Positions 43,244 to 51,481 of a DNA stretch of 64,000 bases are shown here, one piece after another. Made by a program: the position numbers and the translations under genes. The notes beneath the pieces are model-generated. The model did not search any database and was not told the DNA's origin. It saw nothing but the letters and a program-made list of their open reading frames with translations. The stretch lies in contig NZ_CP052757.1 in the NCBI RefSeq assembly GCF_009708005.2, positions 3,720,001-3,784,000 on the forward strand, in the 5' to 3' direction. This DNA is from Cellulosimicrobium protaetiae (GTDB lineage Bacteria; Actinomycetota; Actinomycetes; Actinomycetales; Cellulomonadaceae). How positions within the stretch are numbered: position 1 is the first letter of the stretch; each line of letters opens with the position of its first letter.

Positions 43244-44824
43244 TCAGTCCGCGACCGGCACGTCCACGAACCGCACCGGCGTGCTGCCGTCCGAGACGGT
43301 CGTCGAGCCGTCGGGCACGTCGACGACGACGGTGCCGGCCCCCGTGTCCGGCCAGACGACCGTCACCCGGGACGTGACGCCCGGGTTCAGCGAGCCGACC
43401 TGCAGGTCCGCGAGGACGTTGCGCTCGTTGAGGTCGTAGAACGTGGGCTCCACGAGGTAGTCGACCGGGTAGACGCGCACGCCGCCGTCGAGCAGGGTGA
43501 CGTTGCTCGCGCCCAGGAACCCGCTGCCGAGGTCGCCGCGCCCGTCGCGGACGGACCCGAGCACGCTCACGAACGTCGCGTAGTCCGTCCCGTCGTTGCG
43601 CACGTCGAGGGTTCCGACGAGATAGCCGCCCGCACGACGCACCTCGACGAGCTCGACGTGCAGGTCCTGGACCGCGCCGACCGAGTCGAGGTGCTCGAGC
43701 GTCGCACCCCCGAGCCCTTCGACGGTCGGCCCCGCTGCCGGCACGGCGTCGCCGTCCGTCGACCCCTCGGCGACGACGGGCTCGTCGGCCGCGGTGAACT
43801 CCACCGTGACCCGGCGGTTGAGAGCGCGTGCCTCGTCGGTGAGCTCGGCCGTGACCGGCTCGCGCTCGCCGCGCCCCTCGACGCGCACGTCGAACCGACC
43901 GAGGTCCGCGACCTGCCCCAGCCGGTCTGCCACGGCTCGCGCGCGGCGCTCCGACAGGTCCTGGTTCGCGGCGTCGTCACCCACGTCGTCCGTGTGCCCG
44001 GCGACCACGAGCTCGCCGTCCGCCGCGAGCGCGAGCTCGCGCGCCACGGCCTCGAGCGCGGTGTCCGCCTCCGGGCCGAGGTCGGCGGAGTCGACCGCGA
44101 AGAGCACGTCGGAGCTGACGTTGACGCTCACCTTCTCGCCGGTGTCACGCGTGCGGACGGCGTCGTCGGCCGTGGCGCTGTACGTCTCGAGGACGGCGGT
44201 CGGCGCCACGACGTCGTCGACCCCGGACGGCGCGAGGTCGGCCACCGGCACCGTGAGCCCGTCGGCGTCGGCAGCAGCCACCACCGGGATCTCCTCGACG
44301 AGACCGAGGGACGGGACGAGGACCGCGGTGGTCGGCGTGGTCGGCGCGTCGAACGCGACGAAGCCCACGACCGGCTCACGGCCCGGCGCGATCATGTACT
44401 GGTCGCCCAGCTCGGCGAGAGCCTTCCCGGAGACCGACCGCGCCGCCTCTCGGACGACACCGGAGTCGAGGTCGACCAGCCGCACCCCGTCGAACGAGTC
44501 GTCGTAGTCCGAGATCGCCCGGTTCCCGAACACGTTCCCGGCCAGCAACGAGCCCTCGCCGCCGATCGCCCCGAGCTCGACGCGCAGGACGGCGAGGTCC
44601 CCGTCGACGACCAGGGGACCGACCGTGCCCTCGATGTCGAGCCCGAGGACGTTGCCCTGGACCGCGACGGGTGTCGGGTCGGTGGAGAGCGTCGGCGGCG
44701 CGGAGGTCGCCTGACCCGGGCCGGGATCCGGCGCGTCGGCGCCGCAGCCCGCAAGGGTCAGGGCCACTCCCGCCAGGAGGACGGGCGCGACGCCCGCCCT
44801 TCGCGTCCGGTTCCGCTGGTGCAT
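43244..44824 (-). CDS. OmpA-domain lipoprotein
   Basis: A 526-residue secreted lipoprotein. The signal reads RAGVAPVLLAGVALTLAG followed by the lipobox Cys. Residues about 35-225 form a beta-rich domain of unknown type. An OmpA-like peptidoglycan-binding domain follows (about 230-350), with VLFAVDSADLGPEADTALE, VVAGHTDDVGDDAANQDLSERRA and the NRRVTVEF end. A further C-terminal beta domain follows (about 375-526). It probably tethers an extracellular module to peptidoglycan. ATG 44824 is preferred, with GGGGGAG 6 nt upstream. No neighbour suggests a specific role. Confidence 0.85.
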   Translation of the reverse strand: MHQRNRTRRAGVAPVLLAGVALTLAGCGADAPDPGPGQATSAPPTLSTDPTPVAVQGNVLGLDIEGTVGPLVVDGDLAVLRVELGAIGGEGSLLAGNVFGNRAISDYDDSFDGVRLVDLDSGVVREAARSVSGKALAELGDQYMIAPGREPVVGFVAFDAPTTPTTAVLVPSLGLVEEIPVVAAADADGLTVPVADLAPSGVDDVVAPTAVLETYSATADDAVRTRDTGEKVSVNVSSDVLFAVDSADLGPEADTALEAVARELALAADGELVVAGHTDDVGDDAANQDLSERRARAVADRLGQVADLGRFDVRVEGRGEREPVTAELTDEARALNRRVTVEFTAADEPVVAEGSTDGDAVPAAGPTVEGLGGATLEHLDSVGAVQDLHVELVEVRRAGGYLVGTLDVRNDGTDYATFVSVLGSVRDGRGDLGSGFLGASNVTLLDGGVRVYPVDYLVEPTFYDLNERNVLADLQVGSLNPGVTSRVTVVWPDTGAGTVVVDVPDGSTTVSDGSTPVRFVDVPVAD

Positions 44825-44932
44825 CGTGCGCTCCCCCGTCGATCGTCGTCTGACCCGCGGACGACTCGACCCCCGCGCGGCGGCCCCGACACTAGCCGAC
44901 ACGGGGACGCCTCTCCGAGCCGACCAAGAACG

Positions 44933-44976
44933 TCAACCTCTATTGACAGTCTGCGCGTCGTCAACCTAGATTGACA
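44933..44976 (+). promoter_or_regulatory. Promoter with two identical-type operators for the HTH/Clp-N operon
   Basis: Two copies of GTCAACCTNNATTGACA lie at about 44,933-44,949 and 44,960-44,976, each a palindrome with TCAA/TTGA ends. They overlap the -35 TTGACA (44,943-44,948) and the -10 TAGATT (44,967-44,972), which are 18 bp apart. The -10 is 7 nt before the ATG, so the transcript is probably leaderless. Autoregulation by the downstream HTH protein is a reasonable inference. Confidence 0.75.
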
Positions 44977-44979
44977 TCC

Positions 44980-45201
44980 ATGGAACCCGTCGACATGGAC
45001 GCCGCGAGCAGCACCGACCCCGACACGGGGCTGCGCGCCGTGCGGTCGCTGCGCGTGCTCGCCGAGCGCCTCGAGGCGCTCCAGGTCGAGCACGCCCGGT
45101 CGCTCGGCTGGTCGTGGCAGGAGATCGCCGACCGCCTCGGAGTCTCCCGCCAGGCCGTGCACAAGAAGTACGGGGCGTCCCGCACCACCAGGAGGTCATG
45201 A
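44980..45201 (+). CDS. Small helix-turn-helix protein
   Basis: A 73-residue DNA-binding protein. A helix with LRVLAERLEALQVEHARSLGW is followed by SWQEIADRLGVSRQAVHKKY, a clear helix-turn-helix of the sigma-70 region 4 / AsnC type. The ATG at 44980 is used; a TTG at 44971 overlaps the -10 box and is unlikely. Its stop is 1 nt before the start of the Clp-N protein, with AGGAGGTC spanning the junction. It probably regulates this operon through the two operators in its promoter. Confidence 0.82.
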   Translation: MEPVDMDAASSTDPDTGLRAVRSLRVLAERLEALQVEHARSLGWSWQEIADRLGVSRQAVHKKYGASRTTRRS

Positions 45202-45202
45202 C

Positions 45203-45778
45203 ATGTTCGAACGCTTCGCCGCCGACGCCCGCGACACGGTGGTCGGCGCCCAGGAGGTCGCTCGCTCCCGCGAGGACGACGCCATCGACGCCGTGCACCT
45301 GCTCCTCTCCCTCGCCCGCCAGGAGGGCGGCGCGGGCGCGGCCGCGCTCGCGGCGGCCGGGGTCGACGGCGCCGGGCTCGAGCGCCACGTCGACGCCGCG
45401 CGCCGGCACGACACGCTCGACGGCCCCGCCCTCGCGGCGCTCGGGATCGACCTCGACGAGATCCGCGCGCGCACCGACGTCGTCTTCGGCCCTGGGGCGC
45501 TCGACCGCGCGGGCGACGGGGAGCGCGCCCGCGGTCGGCGCAACCGCCGGTCCCACATCCCGTTCACGCCCGAGGCGAAGAAGACGCTCGAGCTCTCGCT
45601 GCGCGAGGCGGTGCACGAGGGGTCGCGCACCATCGACTCGGGCCACGTCCTCGCGGCGGTCGCGCGGGCGAAGGGTTCGACGGCGCACCGCGCGCTGGTC
45701 GACGCGCTCGCCGAGGCGGGCTCCGACGTCGCGGGCCTGCGCGCCGCGCTCGCGGCACGGCAGCGCCGGGCCTCCTGA
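45203..45778 (+). CDS. Clp N-terminal-domain protein without ATPase
   Basis: A 191-residue protein containing two Clp-N-like helical repeats: MFERFAADARDTVVGAQEVA with DDAIDAVHLLLSLARQ (about residues 1-75), and IPFTPEAKKTLELSLREAVHEG with IDSGHVLAAVARAKG (about 115-180). There is no AAA+ domain, Walker motif or ClpP-binding loop, so it cannot unfold proteins by itself. Such stand-alone proteins may bind substrates for ClpC or act as antitoxin-like or adaptor proteins, but this is unproven. It is translationally coupled to the small HTH gene. Confidence 0.85.
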   Translation: MFERFAADARDTVVGAQEVARSREDDAIDAVHLLLSLARQEGGAGAAALAAAGVDGAGLERHVDAARRHDTLDGPALAALGIDLDEIRARTDVVFGPGALDRAGDGERARGRRNRRSHIPFTPEAKKTLELSLREAVHEGSRTIDSGHVLAAVARAKGSTAHRALVDALAEAGSDVAGLRAALAARQRRAS

Positions 45779-45797
45779 ACCGTCCGGCCGGGCACGC

Positions 45798-46025
45798 TCA
45801 GCGGGGCCGGAGCACCAGCAGGTCGCCGATCTCGCACCCCAGCGCGTCGCAGACGGCGGTGAGGGTGGAGAAGCGGACGGCGCGCGCCCGGTCGTTCTTG
45901 AGCACCGAGAGGTTGACGACGGTCACCCCCACCAGCTCCGCGAGCCGGCTCAGCGTCATGCCGCGCTCCTCGAGCAGCTCGTCGAGCCGGCAGTGCACGC
46001 GCCCGGGGTCCTCCTCGGGCGGCAT
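45798..46025 (-). CDS. Cro/CI-type helix-turn-helix regulator
   Basis: A 75-residue DNA-binding protein of the small XRE type (YozG-like): RLDELLEERGMTLSRLAELVGVTVVNLSVLKNDRARAVRFSTLTAVCDALGCEIGDLL. The whole protein is the HTH domain. It overlaps the stop of the upstream DUF2975 gene by one base (TGATG), so the two are coupled. This pairing of an XRE regulator with a DUF2975 membrane protein is common in Gram-positive bacteria. It probably binds the AACGATANTATCGTT palindrome before the operon. Confidence 0.87.
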   Translation of the reverse strand: MPPEEDPGRVHCRLDELLEERGMTLSRLAELVGVTVVNLSVLKNDRARAVRFSTLTAVCDALGCEIGDLLVLRPR

Positions 46026-46657
46026 CAGACCAGACCCTCGGTGTCGCGCTGGAGCCGCTCCCCGACACGCATCGCGCCGGCCACGGCCCCCAGCGCGATC
46101 GCGACGAGCAGCAGCCCGAGCGGGAACGCCGTCACGAAGACCGTGCCGCTCCCTGGGTCACCCCCGCCGAGCGCGGACCGCGCGGCACCGCCGACGACGA
46201 CCGAGGCGCCGACCTGCACGAGCCACGCCACGAGGGTGGCGAGGCACGCGACGAGCACGAGGCGCGTGGTCGCGGCCGTGAACGCCAGCCCCCGCACCAC
46301 GCGGCGGCAGAACAGCGCGAGGCACACCGCCGTGACGGCGAAGGCGGTGGGCATCGCCACCGCCTCGACGAGCGCCGCGGCCCGCGCCAAGCCGGCCAGG
46401 TGGGGGACGTCGACGACCACGGATCCAGCCGTCGCGGTCACGTCGGCGCCGCCGGGGCCGAGGGGCGCGCGGACGACCTCGTCGCCGGTCAGCTCGACCC
46501 GGACGGGGACCGGCCCGTCGCCGAGGAGCTCGGCGACACGCCGCACCATGACGACGGCCGCACCGACGACCACGGCCGCCGCGACGAGCATGGTGACGAC
46601 GACGTCCGACCGGTCGAGCTCGACGAGCGAGAAGCGCTTGCGGGGTTCGGTGGGCAC
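46025..46657 (-). CDS. DUF2975 family membrane protein
   Basis: A 210-residue membrane protein with four hydrophobic helices (VVVTMLVAAAVVVGAAVVMV, ALVEAVAMPTAFAVTAVCLALF, LVLVACLATLVAWLVQVGASV, VFVTAFPLGLLLVAIALGAVAG). A beta-rich loop of about 60 residues sits between the first two. The layout and coupling to a YozG-like XRE protein fit DUF2975. Function is unknown. It is the first gene of a two-gene minus-strand operon with GGGAGG about 7 nt before the ATG and a palindromic AT-rich control region upstream. Confidence 0.8.
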   Translation of the reverse strand: MPTEPRKRFSLVELDRSDVVVTMLVAAAVVVGAAVVMVRRVAELLGDGPVPVRVELTGDEVVRAPLGPGGADVTATAGSVVVDVPHLAGLARAAALVEAVAMPTAFAVTAVCLALFCRRVVRGLAFTAATTRLVLVACLATLVAWLVQVGASVVVGGAARSALGGGDPGSGTVFVTAFPLGLLLVAIALGAVAGAMRVGERLQRDTEGLV

Positions 46658-46682
46658 GGGATCCTCCCTGGGACTGCGCCAT

Positions 46683-46735
46683 GCATATCGGAGAGCGATA
46701 ACAACGACAAACGATACTATCGTTTTTCGATATGC
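46683..46735 (-). promoter_or_regulatory. Nested palindromic operators of the DUF2975/XRE operon
   Basis: A perfect palindrome AACGATA-C-TATCGTT lies at 46,710-46,724. A second pair, GCATATCG (46,683-46,690) and CGATATGC (46,728-46,735), brackets the region. The whole stretch is AT-rich in contrast to its surroundings. It likely binds the XRE protein encoded by the second gene of the operon. Confidence 0.7.
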
Positions 46736-46880
46736 GCCACGAAGTCGTCGAACGGTGTCCCGGAGCGTCGGCAGCGCGACGACGCGTCACGGCGACTCCC
46801 ACCTCAGGTGGACGCCGGGTCTCCGGGGACCGGACGACGGGGGGACGCCGTCGGTGACGCCACTCCCTAGCGTGGTCGCC

Positions 46881-47573
46881 ATGCCCCGACCCGACCTCCG
46901 TCCGGGGCGCGCCGCCGTCGACCTCGCAGCGCGCCCGACACCGACCACGACCAGCGGCCACCGGACGGGTCGGACCGTGCTGCGCGCCGTCGTCGTCCTC
47001 GTCGCGAGCCTGGTGCTCGGCGGCACGACGTCGTACGCGCAAGGACTCCTGCCCGACGCCGCGGCGCCCTTCGCCAACTCGGCGAGCGGGTGGACCGTGC
47101 TCACCGCCCTCCTCGTCGCCTGGCACGCGGGCGACCCCCGCGCCCGGACGTGGCACGCAGCGGTGCTGGGCGCCGCGAGCTTCGTCCTGCTCGTCCTCGG
47201 CTACACCGTCGCCGCCGACCTGCGCGGGTTCTTCTACGACCCGGTGCTGTTCGGGGTCGTCGGCGTGGTGGTCGGCCCGTTCGTCGGGGTCGCGGCGGCG
47301 TGGTTGCGGCGCACCGGTGTGCACGCCGCCCTCGGCACGGCGTTGCTCGCGGGCGTCGGTCTCGGCGAGTGCGTCTACGGGCTCACGACGGTCGTCGAGA
47401 CGACGGGCGCCACCTACTGGGTCGCGATCGGCGTCGTCGCGCTCGTCCTGCTCGCCGCCATGCTCGCGCGCCGCGTCCGCGGCGCCGTGCCCGCCACGAT
47501 CGCCGTCACGGGCACCGCCGTCGTCGCGGCCGCGTTCGTCCTCGCCTACCGAGCCCTGGGCACGATCGGCTAG
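46881..47573 (+). CDS. DUF6518 family membrane protein
   Basis: A 230-residue membrane protein with about six or seven helices after an N-terminal polar stretch of about 30 residues. The GTTSYAQGLLPDAAAPFANSASGWTVLTALLVA region and LRGFFYDPVLFGVVGVVVGPFVGVAAAWLR are typical of DUF6518. No catalytic residues are evident and the function is unknown. TAGCGT (46,868-46,873) lies 7 nt before the ATG, so the message is probably leaderless. It is divergent from the DUF2975 operon and convergent with pcrA. Confidence 0.75.
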   Translation: MPRPDLRPGRAAVDLAARPTPTTTSGHRTGRTVLRAVVVLVASLVLGGTTSYAQGLLPDAAAPFANSASGWTVLTALLVAWHAGDPRARTWHAAVLGAASFVLLVLGYTVAADLRGFFYDPVLFGVVGVVVGPFVGVAAAWLRRTGVHAALGTALLAGVGLGECVYGLTTVVETTGATYWVAIGVVALVLLAAMLARRVRGAVPATIAVTGTAVVAAAFVLAYRALGTIG

Positions 47574-47594
47574 CCCTCAGCTCCCCCGGACCAC

Positions 47595-50381
47595 TCAGAG
47601 CTTTGTCACGGGCGAGTAGCGCAGCAGGAGACGCTTGGTCCCGTCGGCCCCGAAGTCGATCTTCGCGACGGCGTTCGGCCCGGCGCCCTCGAGCGCGACG
47701 ACCGTCCCGAGCCCGTACGCGTCGTGCGTCACCTTGTCCCCCACCGCGAGGTTCGGCACGTCCCCGTCGGCCCGCGGCGTCGCGGACCCGAACTTCGCCC
47801 CACCGGTAGGCGAGCCGAACGCGGCGCGGGCAGGGGCCGACGACGACGGGTCGTGGCGGGCCTGGCGGGAGCGGCCCGAGGAACGAGGGCCGCGGAGGGT
47901 AGACCCGTCGTCGTCGGCCCCGGACCGCGCCCCCGACCACGACCCGGACCCCGACCGCGACCCAGACCAGGAGCCGGAGCCGGAGCCGCGACCCCACACG
48001 GACCCGCCCGCGCGCAGGGTCGCCATCGACGACTCGCGCCGCCGCCAGTCCCACAGCTCCTCGGGGATCTCCTCGAGGAACCGACTCGGCGGGAACTCGT
48101 TCGCCATGCCCCACGCGGACCGCACCGCGGACCGCGACACGTAGAGCCGCTCGCGCGCGCGGGTGATGCCCACGTAGGCGAGGCGGCGCTCCTCGGCGAG
48201 CTCGGCGTCGTCGTGCAGGGATCGCATGTGCGGGAACGTCCCGTCCTCCATGCCGGTGAGGAAGACGACGGGGAACTCGAGACCCTTGGCCGTGTGGAGC
48301 GTCATGAGCGTGACGACGCCCGGGTCCTCCTTCTCCTCGCCCTCCGCTTCGTCGTCCGCGTCGTCCGCGGGGATCTGGTCGGCGTCGGCGACGAGCGAGA
48401 CACGCTCGAGGAAGTCGGACAGCGTGCCCTCGGGGTCCAGCTCGGTGAACTCCGTCGCGACGGCGTGCAGCTCGGCGAGGTTCTCGACACGCGTCGCGTC
48501 CTGCGGGTCGTCGCTCGCGCGCAGCTCGGCGAGGTAACCCGTGCGGTCGAGCACGGCACCGAGGATGTCCGACGGCGTCGCGCCGGAGTCCGCGAGCTCG
48601 CGCAGGCCGGTCATGAGCTCGACGAACGCGCGCAGCGGGTTGAGCGTGCGGTTGGTGAGGCCGGGGATCTCGTCGATGCGGGCGAGCGCCGCGCCGAACG
48701 AGATCCGCTCGCGGTCCGCGAGCGCCGCGACCGCGCCCTCGGCCCGGTCCCCGAGCCCGCGCTTGGGGGTGTTGAGCACGCGGCGCAGGTTGACGTCGTC
48801 GTCGAGGTTGTCGATCGCGCGCAGGTACGCCACGGCGTCCTTGACCTCGCGGCGCTCGTAGAAGCGCGTGCCGCCGACGACCTTGTAGGGCAGGCCGACG
48901 CGGATGAGCACCTCTTCCAGCGCGCGGGACTGGGCGTTGGTCCGGTAGAACACGGCGACGTCGCCGGGGCGCACGCCGTCGGAGTCGCCGAGGCGGTCGA
49001 TCTCCTCCGCGACGAACCGCGCCTCCTCGTGCTCGTTGTCCGCGACGTAGCCGATGACCTTCGCGCCCGCGCCCGAGTCGGTCCACAGCCGCTTGGGCTT
49101 GCGGTCGGGGTTGCGCGAGATGACGGCGTTGGCCGCGGAGAGGATGTTCTGGGTCGAGCGGTAGTTCTGCTCGAGCAGGATGGTGCGCGCGTCGGGGTAG
49201 TCGGCCTCGAACTCGAGGATGTTGCGGATCGTCGCGCCGCGGAACGCGTAGATCGACTGGTCGGCGTCGCCGACGACCGTGAGCTCCGCGGGGTCGAGCG
49301 CGGGGACCTGCGCCGCGCCCGTCCCGCTCGTCGCGGCGTCGGTCGCGGCGGAGTCCTCGCCGACGCCCGCGAGCTCGCGCACGAGCACGTACTGCGCGTG
49401 GTTGGTGTCCTGGTACTCGTCGACGAGCACGTGCCGGAACCGGCGGCGGTAGTGCTCCGCGACGGCCGGGAACGCCTGGAGCAGGTTGACCGTCGTCATG
49501 ATGATGTCGTCGAAGTCGAGCGCGCTCGCCGCGACGAGCCGCGCCTGGTAGCGCGTGTAGACGTCGGCGAGCACCTGGTCGAACTCGGGCACGCTCGCGC
49601 CGTGCTGGCCGCCGCGCGCCGCGAGCCCGTCGTCGGTCGCGTGCGCTCCCGAGTCGCGCGCGTAGGTCTCGGGGTCGACGAGCTCGTTCTTGAGGTCCGA
49701 GATCTTGTTGGCGAGCGAGCGGGCCGGGTACTTCTTGGGGTCGAGGTCCAGCTCGCGCGTGACGAGCGTGATCAGGCGCTGCGAGTCCGCGGCGTCGTAG
49801 ATCGAGAAGCTCGACCGCAGCCCGAGCGTCTTGGCCTCGCGCCGCAGGATGCGCACGCACGCCGAGTGGAACGTCGAGACCCACATGTTCCGCGCGCCCG
49901 GCCCCACGAGCGTCTCGACGCGCTCGCGCATCTCCGCCGCAGCCTTGTTGGTGAACGTGATCGCGAGGATCTGCCCGGCGTTGGACCGGCGCGTGGCGAG
50001 CAGGTACGCGATGCGGTGCGTGAGCACGCGCGTCTTGCCCGACCCCGCACCCGCCACGATGAGCAGCGGCCCGCCCGCGTGCACGACGGCCTCGCGCTGC
50101 TGCGGGTTGAGCCCGTCGAGCAGCGCCTCGGGATCGAGGTGGGCGTACCGGCCGCGACGCTCGCCCGGCACCGAGCCCGACGACGCGCTGTCGCCTCCCG
50201 TCCCCGCCCCGCCCTGGGCGCCGTCCCCGGCGGGCGACCCCGCGCCGTCGGGCACGGCCGGGTCGTCGGTCCAGCGCGGGGCGGTCCGCGGGAGGCGGGA
50301 CTCGCCGCCGTGGTCGACGCGCGGGCCGTCGAACAGCGTGTCGAGGCCGGGCAGCGGGAGGTTCTCGAAGAGCGAAGCCAT
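47595..50381 (-). CDS. pcrA: ATP-dependent DNA helicase PcrA/UvrD
   Basis: A 928-residue superfamily 1A helicase for repair and removal of replication blocks. In order: LNPQQREAVVHAGGPLLIVA, Walker A AGAGSGKTRVLTHR, AITFTNKAAAEMRERV, STFHSACVRILRR, LVDEYQDTNHAQ (Walker B), VVGDADQSIYAFRGAT, EQNYRSTQNIL, MTLHTAKGLEFPVVFL and EERRLAYVGITRARERLYVS. An 85-residue polar N-terminal extension precedes the core. The C-terminal linker (about 785-855) is Gly/Ser/Trp/Arg-rich and contains residues 817-853 encoded by a core-and-arms element. A tudor-like RNA-polymerase-binding tail ends the protein (VGDKVTHDAYGLGTVVALEG). TAGGCT lies 9 nt before the ATG. Confidence 0.95.
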   Translation of the reverse strand: MASLFENLPLPGLDTLFDGPRVDHGGESRLPRTAPRWTDDPAVPDGAGSPAGDGAQGGAGTGGDSASSGSVPGERRGRYAHLDPEALLDGLNPQQREAVVHAGGPLLIVAGAGSGKTRVLTHRIAYLLATRRSNAGQILAITFTNKAAAEMRERVETLVGPGARNMWVSTFHSACVRILRREAKTLGLRSSFSIYDAADSQRLITLVTRELDLDPKKYPARSLANKISDLKNELVDPETYARDSGAHATDDGLAARGGQHGASVPEFDQVLADVYTRYQARLVAASALDFDDIIMTTVNLLQAFPAVAEHYRRRFRHVLVDEYQDTNHAQYVLVRELAGVGEDSAATDAATSGTGAAQVPALDPAELTVVGDADQSIYAFRGATIRNILEFEADYPDARTILLEQNYRSTQNILSAANAVISRNPDRKPKRLWTDSGAGAKVIGYVADNEHEEARFVAEEIDRLGDSDGVRPGDVAVFYRTNAQSRALEEVLIRVGLPYKVVGGTRFYERREVKDAVAYLRAIDNLDDDVNLRRVLNTPKRGLGDRAEGAVAALADRERISFGAALARIDEIPGLTNRTLNPLRAFVELMTGLRELADSGATPSDILGAVLDRTGYLAELRASDDPQDATRVENLAELHAVATEFTELDPEGTLSDFLERVSLVADADQIPADDADDEAEGEEKEDPGVVTLMTLHTAKGLEFPVVFLTGMEDGTFPHMRSLHDDAELAEERRLAYVGITRARERLYVSRSAVRSAWGMANEFPPSRFLEEIPEELWDWRRRESSMATLRAGGSVWGRGSGSGSWSGSRSGSGSWSGARSGADDDGSTLRGPRSSGRSRQARHDPSSSAPARAAFGSPTGGAKFGSATPRADGDVPNLAVGDKVTHDAYGLGTVVALEGAGPNAVAKIDFGADGTKRLLLRYSPVTKL
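47823..47931 (+). ncRNA. Core-and-arms structured element, copy 3, inside pcrA
   Basis: Perfect 20-bp arms (47,833-47,852 and 47,902-47,921), extended by 7 bp beyond a 3x3 internal mismatch, enclose a 49-nt core. The core has GTGGCGGGCCTGGCGGGAGC, a 7-bp mini-stem GCGGCCC/GGGCCGC (its first GC shared with the block) around GAGGAACGA, then GCGGAGGGTA. The element is antisense to pcrA and keeps its reading frame, adding about 36 residues (DDDGSTLRG...) to a flexible linker. Its arms do not resemble those of copies 1 and 2. Confidence 0.68.
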
Positions 50382-50503
50382 AGCCCCTCCAGCCTAGGCG
50401 CCCGCACCCACACCCGATGCCGCGCTCGCCGATGAGTCGTGCCGTCGACGACGGTCTCCCCCATGACGACCGCAGCACCCGCCGCACCCCAAGGAGACAC
50501 ACC

Positions 50504-50884
50504 ATGGCGACGACCCACCTCACCGGCGTGCACACCGTCGCGGTCCCGGTCACCGACCAGGACCACGCGCTGGAGTTCTACACGGGGACGCTCGGGTTCG
50601 AGGTCCGCATGGACGGCGAGCTCCAGGAAGGGTTCCGTTGGGTCGAGGTCGCTCCCCCGGGCGCCGCGACGTCCGTCGCGCTCGTCGCGGCCGGCGACGG
50701 CTTCCCCGCGGGGGTCGACACGGGCGTGCGCCTCACGACCTCGGACGCGGCCGCCGACCACGCGGCGCTCACCGACGCCGGTGCGGACACCGGCGAGCTC
50801 CTGCGCTGGGAGGGCGTCCCGCCGATGTTCTCGCTGCGCGACGTCGACGGGAACACGCTCTACGTCATGGAGCTGCCGGGCTGA
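50504..50884 (+). CDS. VOC family protein (glyoxalase/bleomycin-resistance fold)
   Basis: A 126-residue protein with one vicinal-oxygen-chelate fold: GVHTVAVPVTDQDHALEFYTGTLGFEVRMD at the start and PPMFSLRDVDGNTLYVMEL at the end, with the metal-type His near residue 10 and Glu near residue 123. Such proteins include lyases, dioxygenases and binding proteins for small toxins; the role is not known. The ATG at 50504 has AAGGAG about 8 nt upstream. It is divergent from pcrA. Confidence 0.85.
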   Translation: MATTHLTGVHTVAVPVTDQDHALEFYTGTLGFEVRMDGELQEGFRWVEVAPPGAATSVALVAAGDGFPAGVDTGVRLTTSDAAADHAALTDAGADTGELLRWEGVPPMFSLRDVDGNTLYVMELPG

Positions 50885-50905
50885 CCGGTCCGCTCTCGGG
50901 CAGGC

Positions 50906-51397
50906 TCAGGTGATCGCGAGCCCGACGCCCCAGGTGGCCGCCGCGAGCAGGCCACCGAGCAGCTGGACAAGGATCGTGATGCCGGTCGCCTGCATCGCGG
51001 CGACCGTCGCGCGCCAGGCGGCGCGACGGTCGCGGCGGCGCAGGAGCTCCGCGACGAACACCGCGAGCACGAACCCGATGAACAGGCCGATCACGGGGAT
51101 GACGAAGAAGCCGACGACGCCGGCGATCCCGCCCCAGACGAGGGTCGACCACGGGACGTCGGCGCGGCGCATGTGCCGTCCCGCCAGCACGTACTGCGCC
51201 ACCTCGGCCGCGACCACGAGCACCGCGGCCACGGCGAAGACGACCCACGCCGCGGTACCGCCCGTGAGGATCGCCCAGACGAGGATCGCGCCGAGCACGA
51301 GCACGTTCCCGGGCAGGATCTGCACGACGATCCCGACCAGCCCGACAAGGATCGCCAGCCCGACGAGGACCTCTCCGCCCATGCTCACGGCGCCCAC
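50906..51397 (-). CDS. DUF456 family membrane protein
   Basis: A 163-residue membrane protein with four or five helices: VLVGLAILVGLVGIVVQILPGNVLVLGAILVWAIL, then AAWVVFAVAAVLVVAAEV, and GIAGVVGFFVIPVIGLFIGFVLAVFVAELLR. The ILPGN turn and the IPVIGLFIG stretch are typical of DUF456. Function is unknown. The GTG at 51397 is used; an in-frame ATG at 51382 is an alternative. It is convergent with the VOC gene, with only 21 bases between stops. Confidence 0.8.
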   Translation of the reverse strand: MGAVSMGGEVLVGLAILVGLVGIVVQILPGNVLVLGAILVWAILTGGTAAWVVFAVAAVLVVAAEVAQYVLAGRHMRRADVPWSTLVWGGIAGVVGFFVIPVIGLFIGFVLAVFVAELLRRRDRRAAWRATVAAMQATGITILVQLLGGLLAAATWGVGLAIT

Positions 51398-51410
51398 CTT
51401 CGCACAGGGC

Positions 51411-51472
51411 GCCGAGAAGTGACCATCCGCCCCGGAGACGGACGACTCGGGGGCGGGGAGACACTTCTCGGC
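51411..51472. terminator. Hairpin between the hydrolase and DUF456 genes
   Basis: Arms GCCGAGAAGTG (51,411-51,421) and its complement (51,462-51,472) pair perfectly. An inner stem CCGCCCC/GGGGCGG (51,427-51,433 and 51,450-51,456) extends it. It begins about 9 nt past the hydrolase stop on the minus strand. Confidence 0.7.
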
Positions 51473-51481
51473 AGCCTGTCC

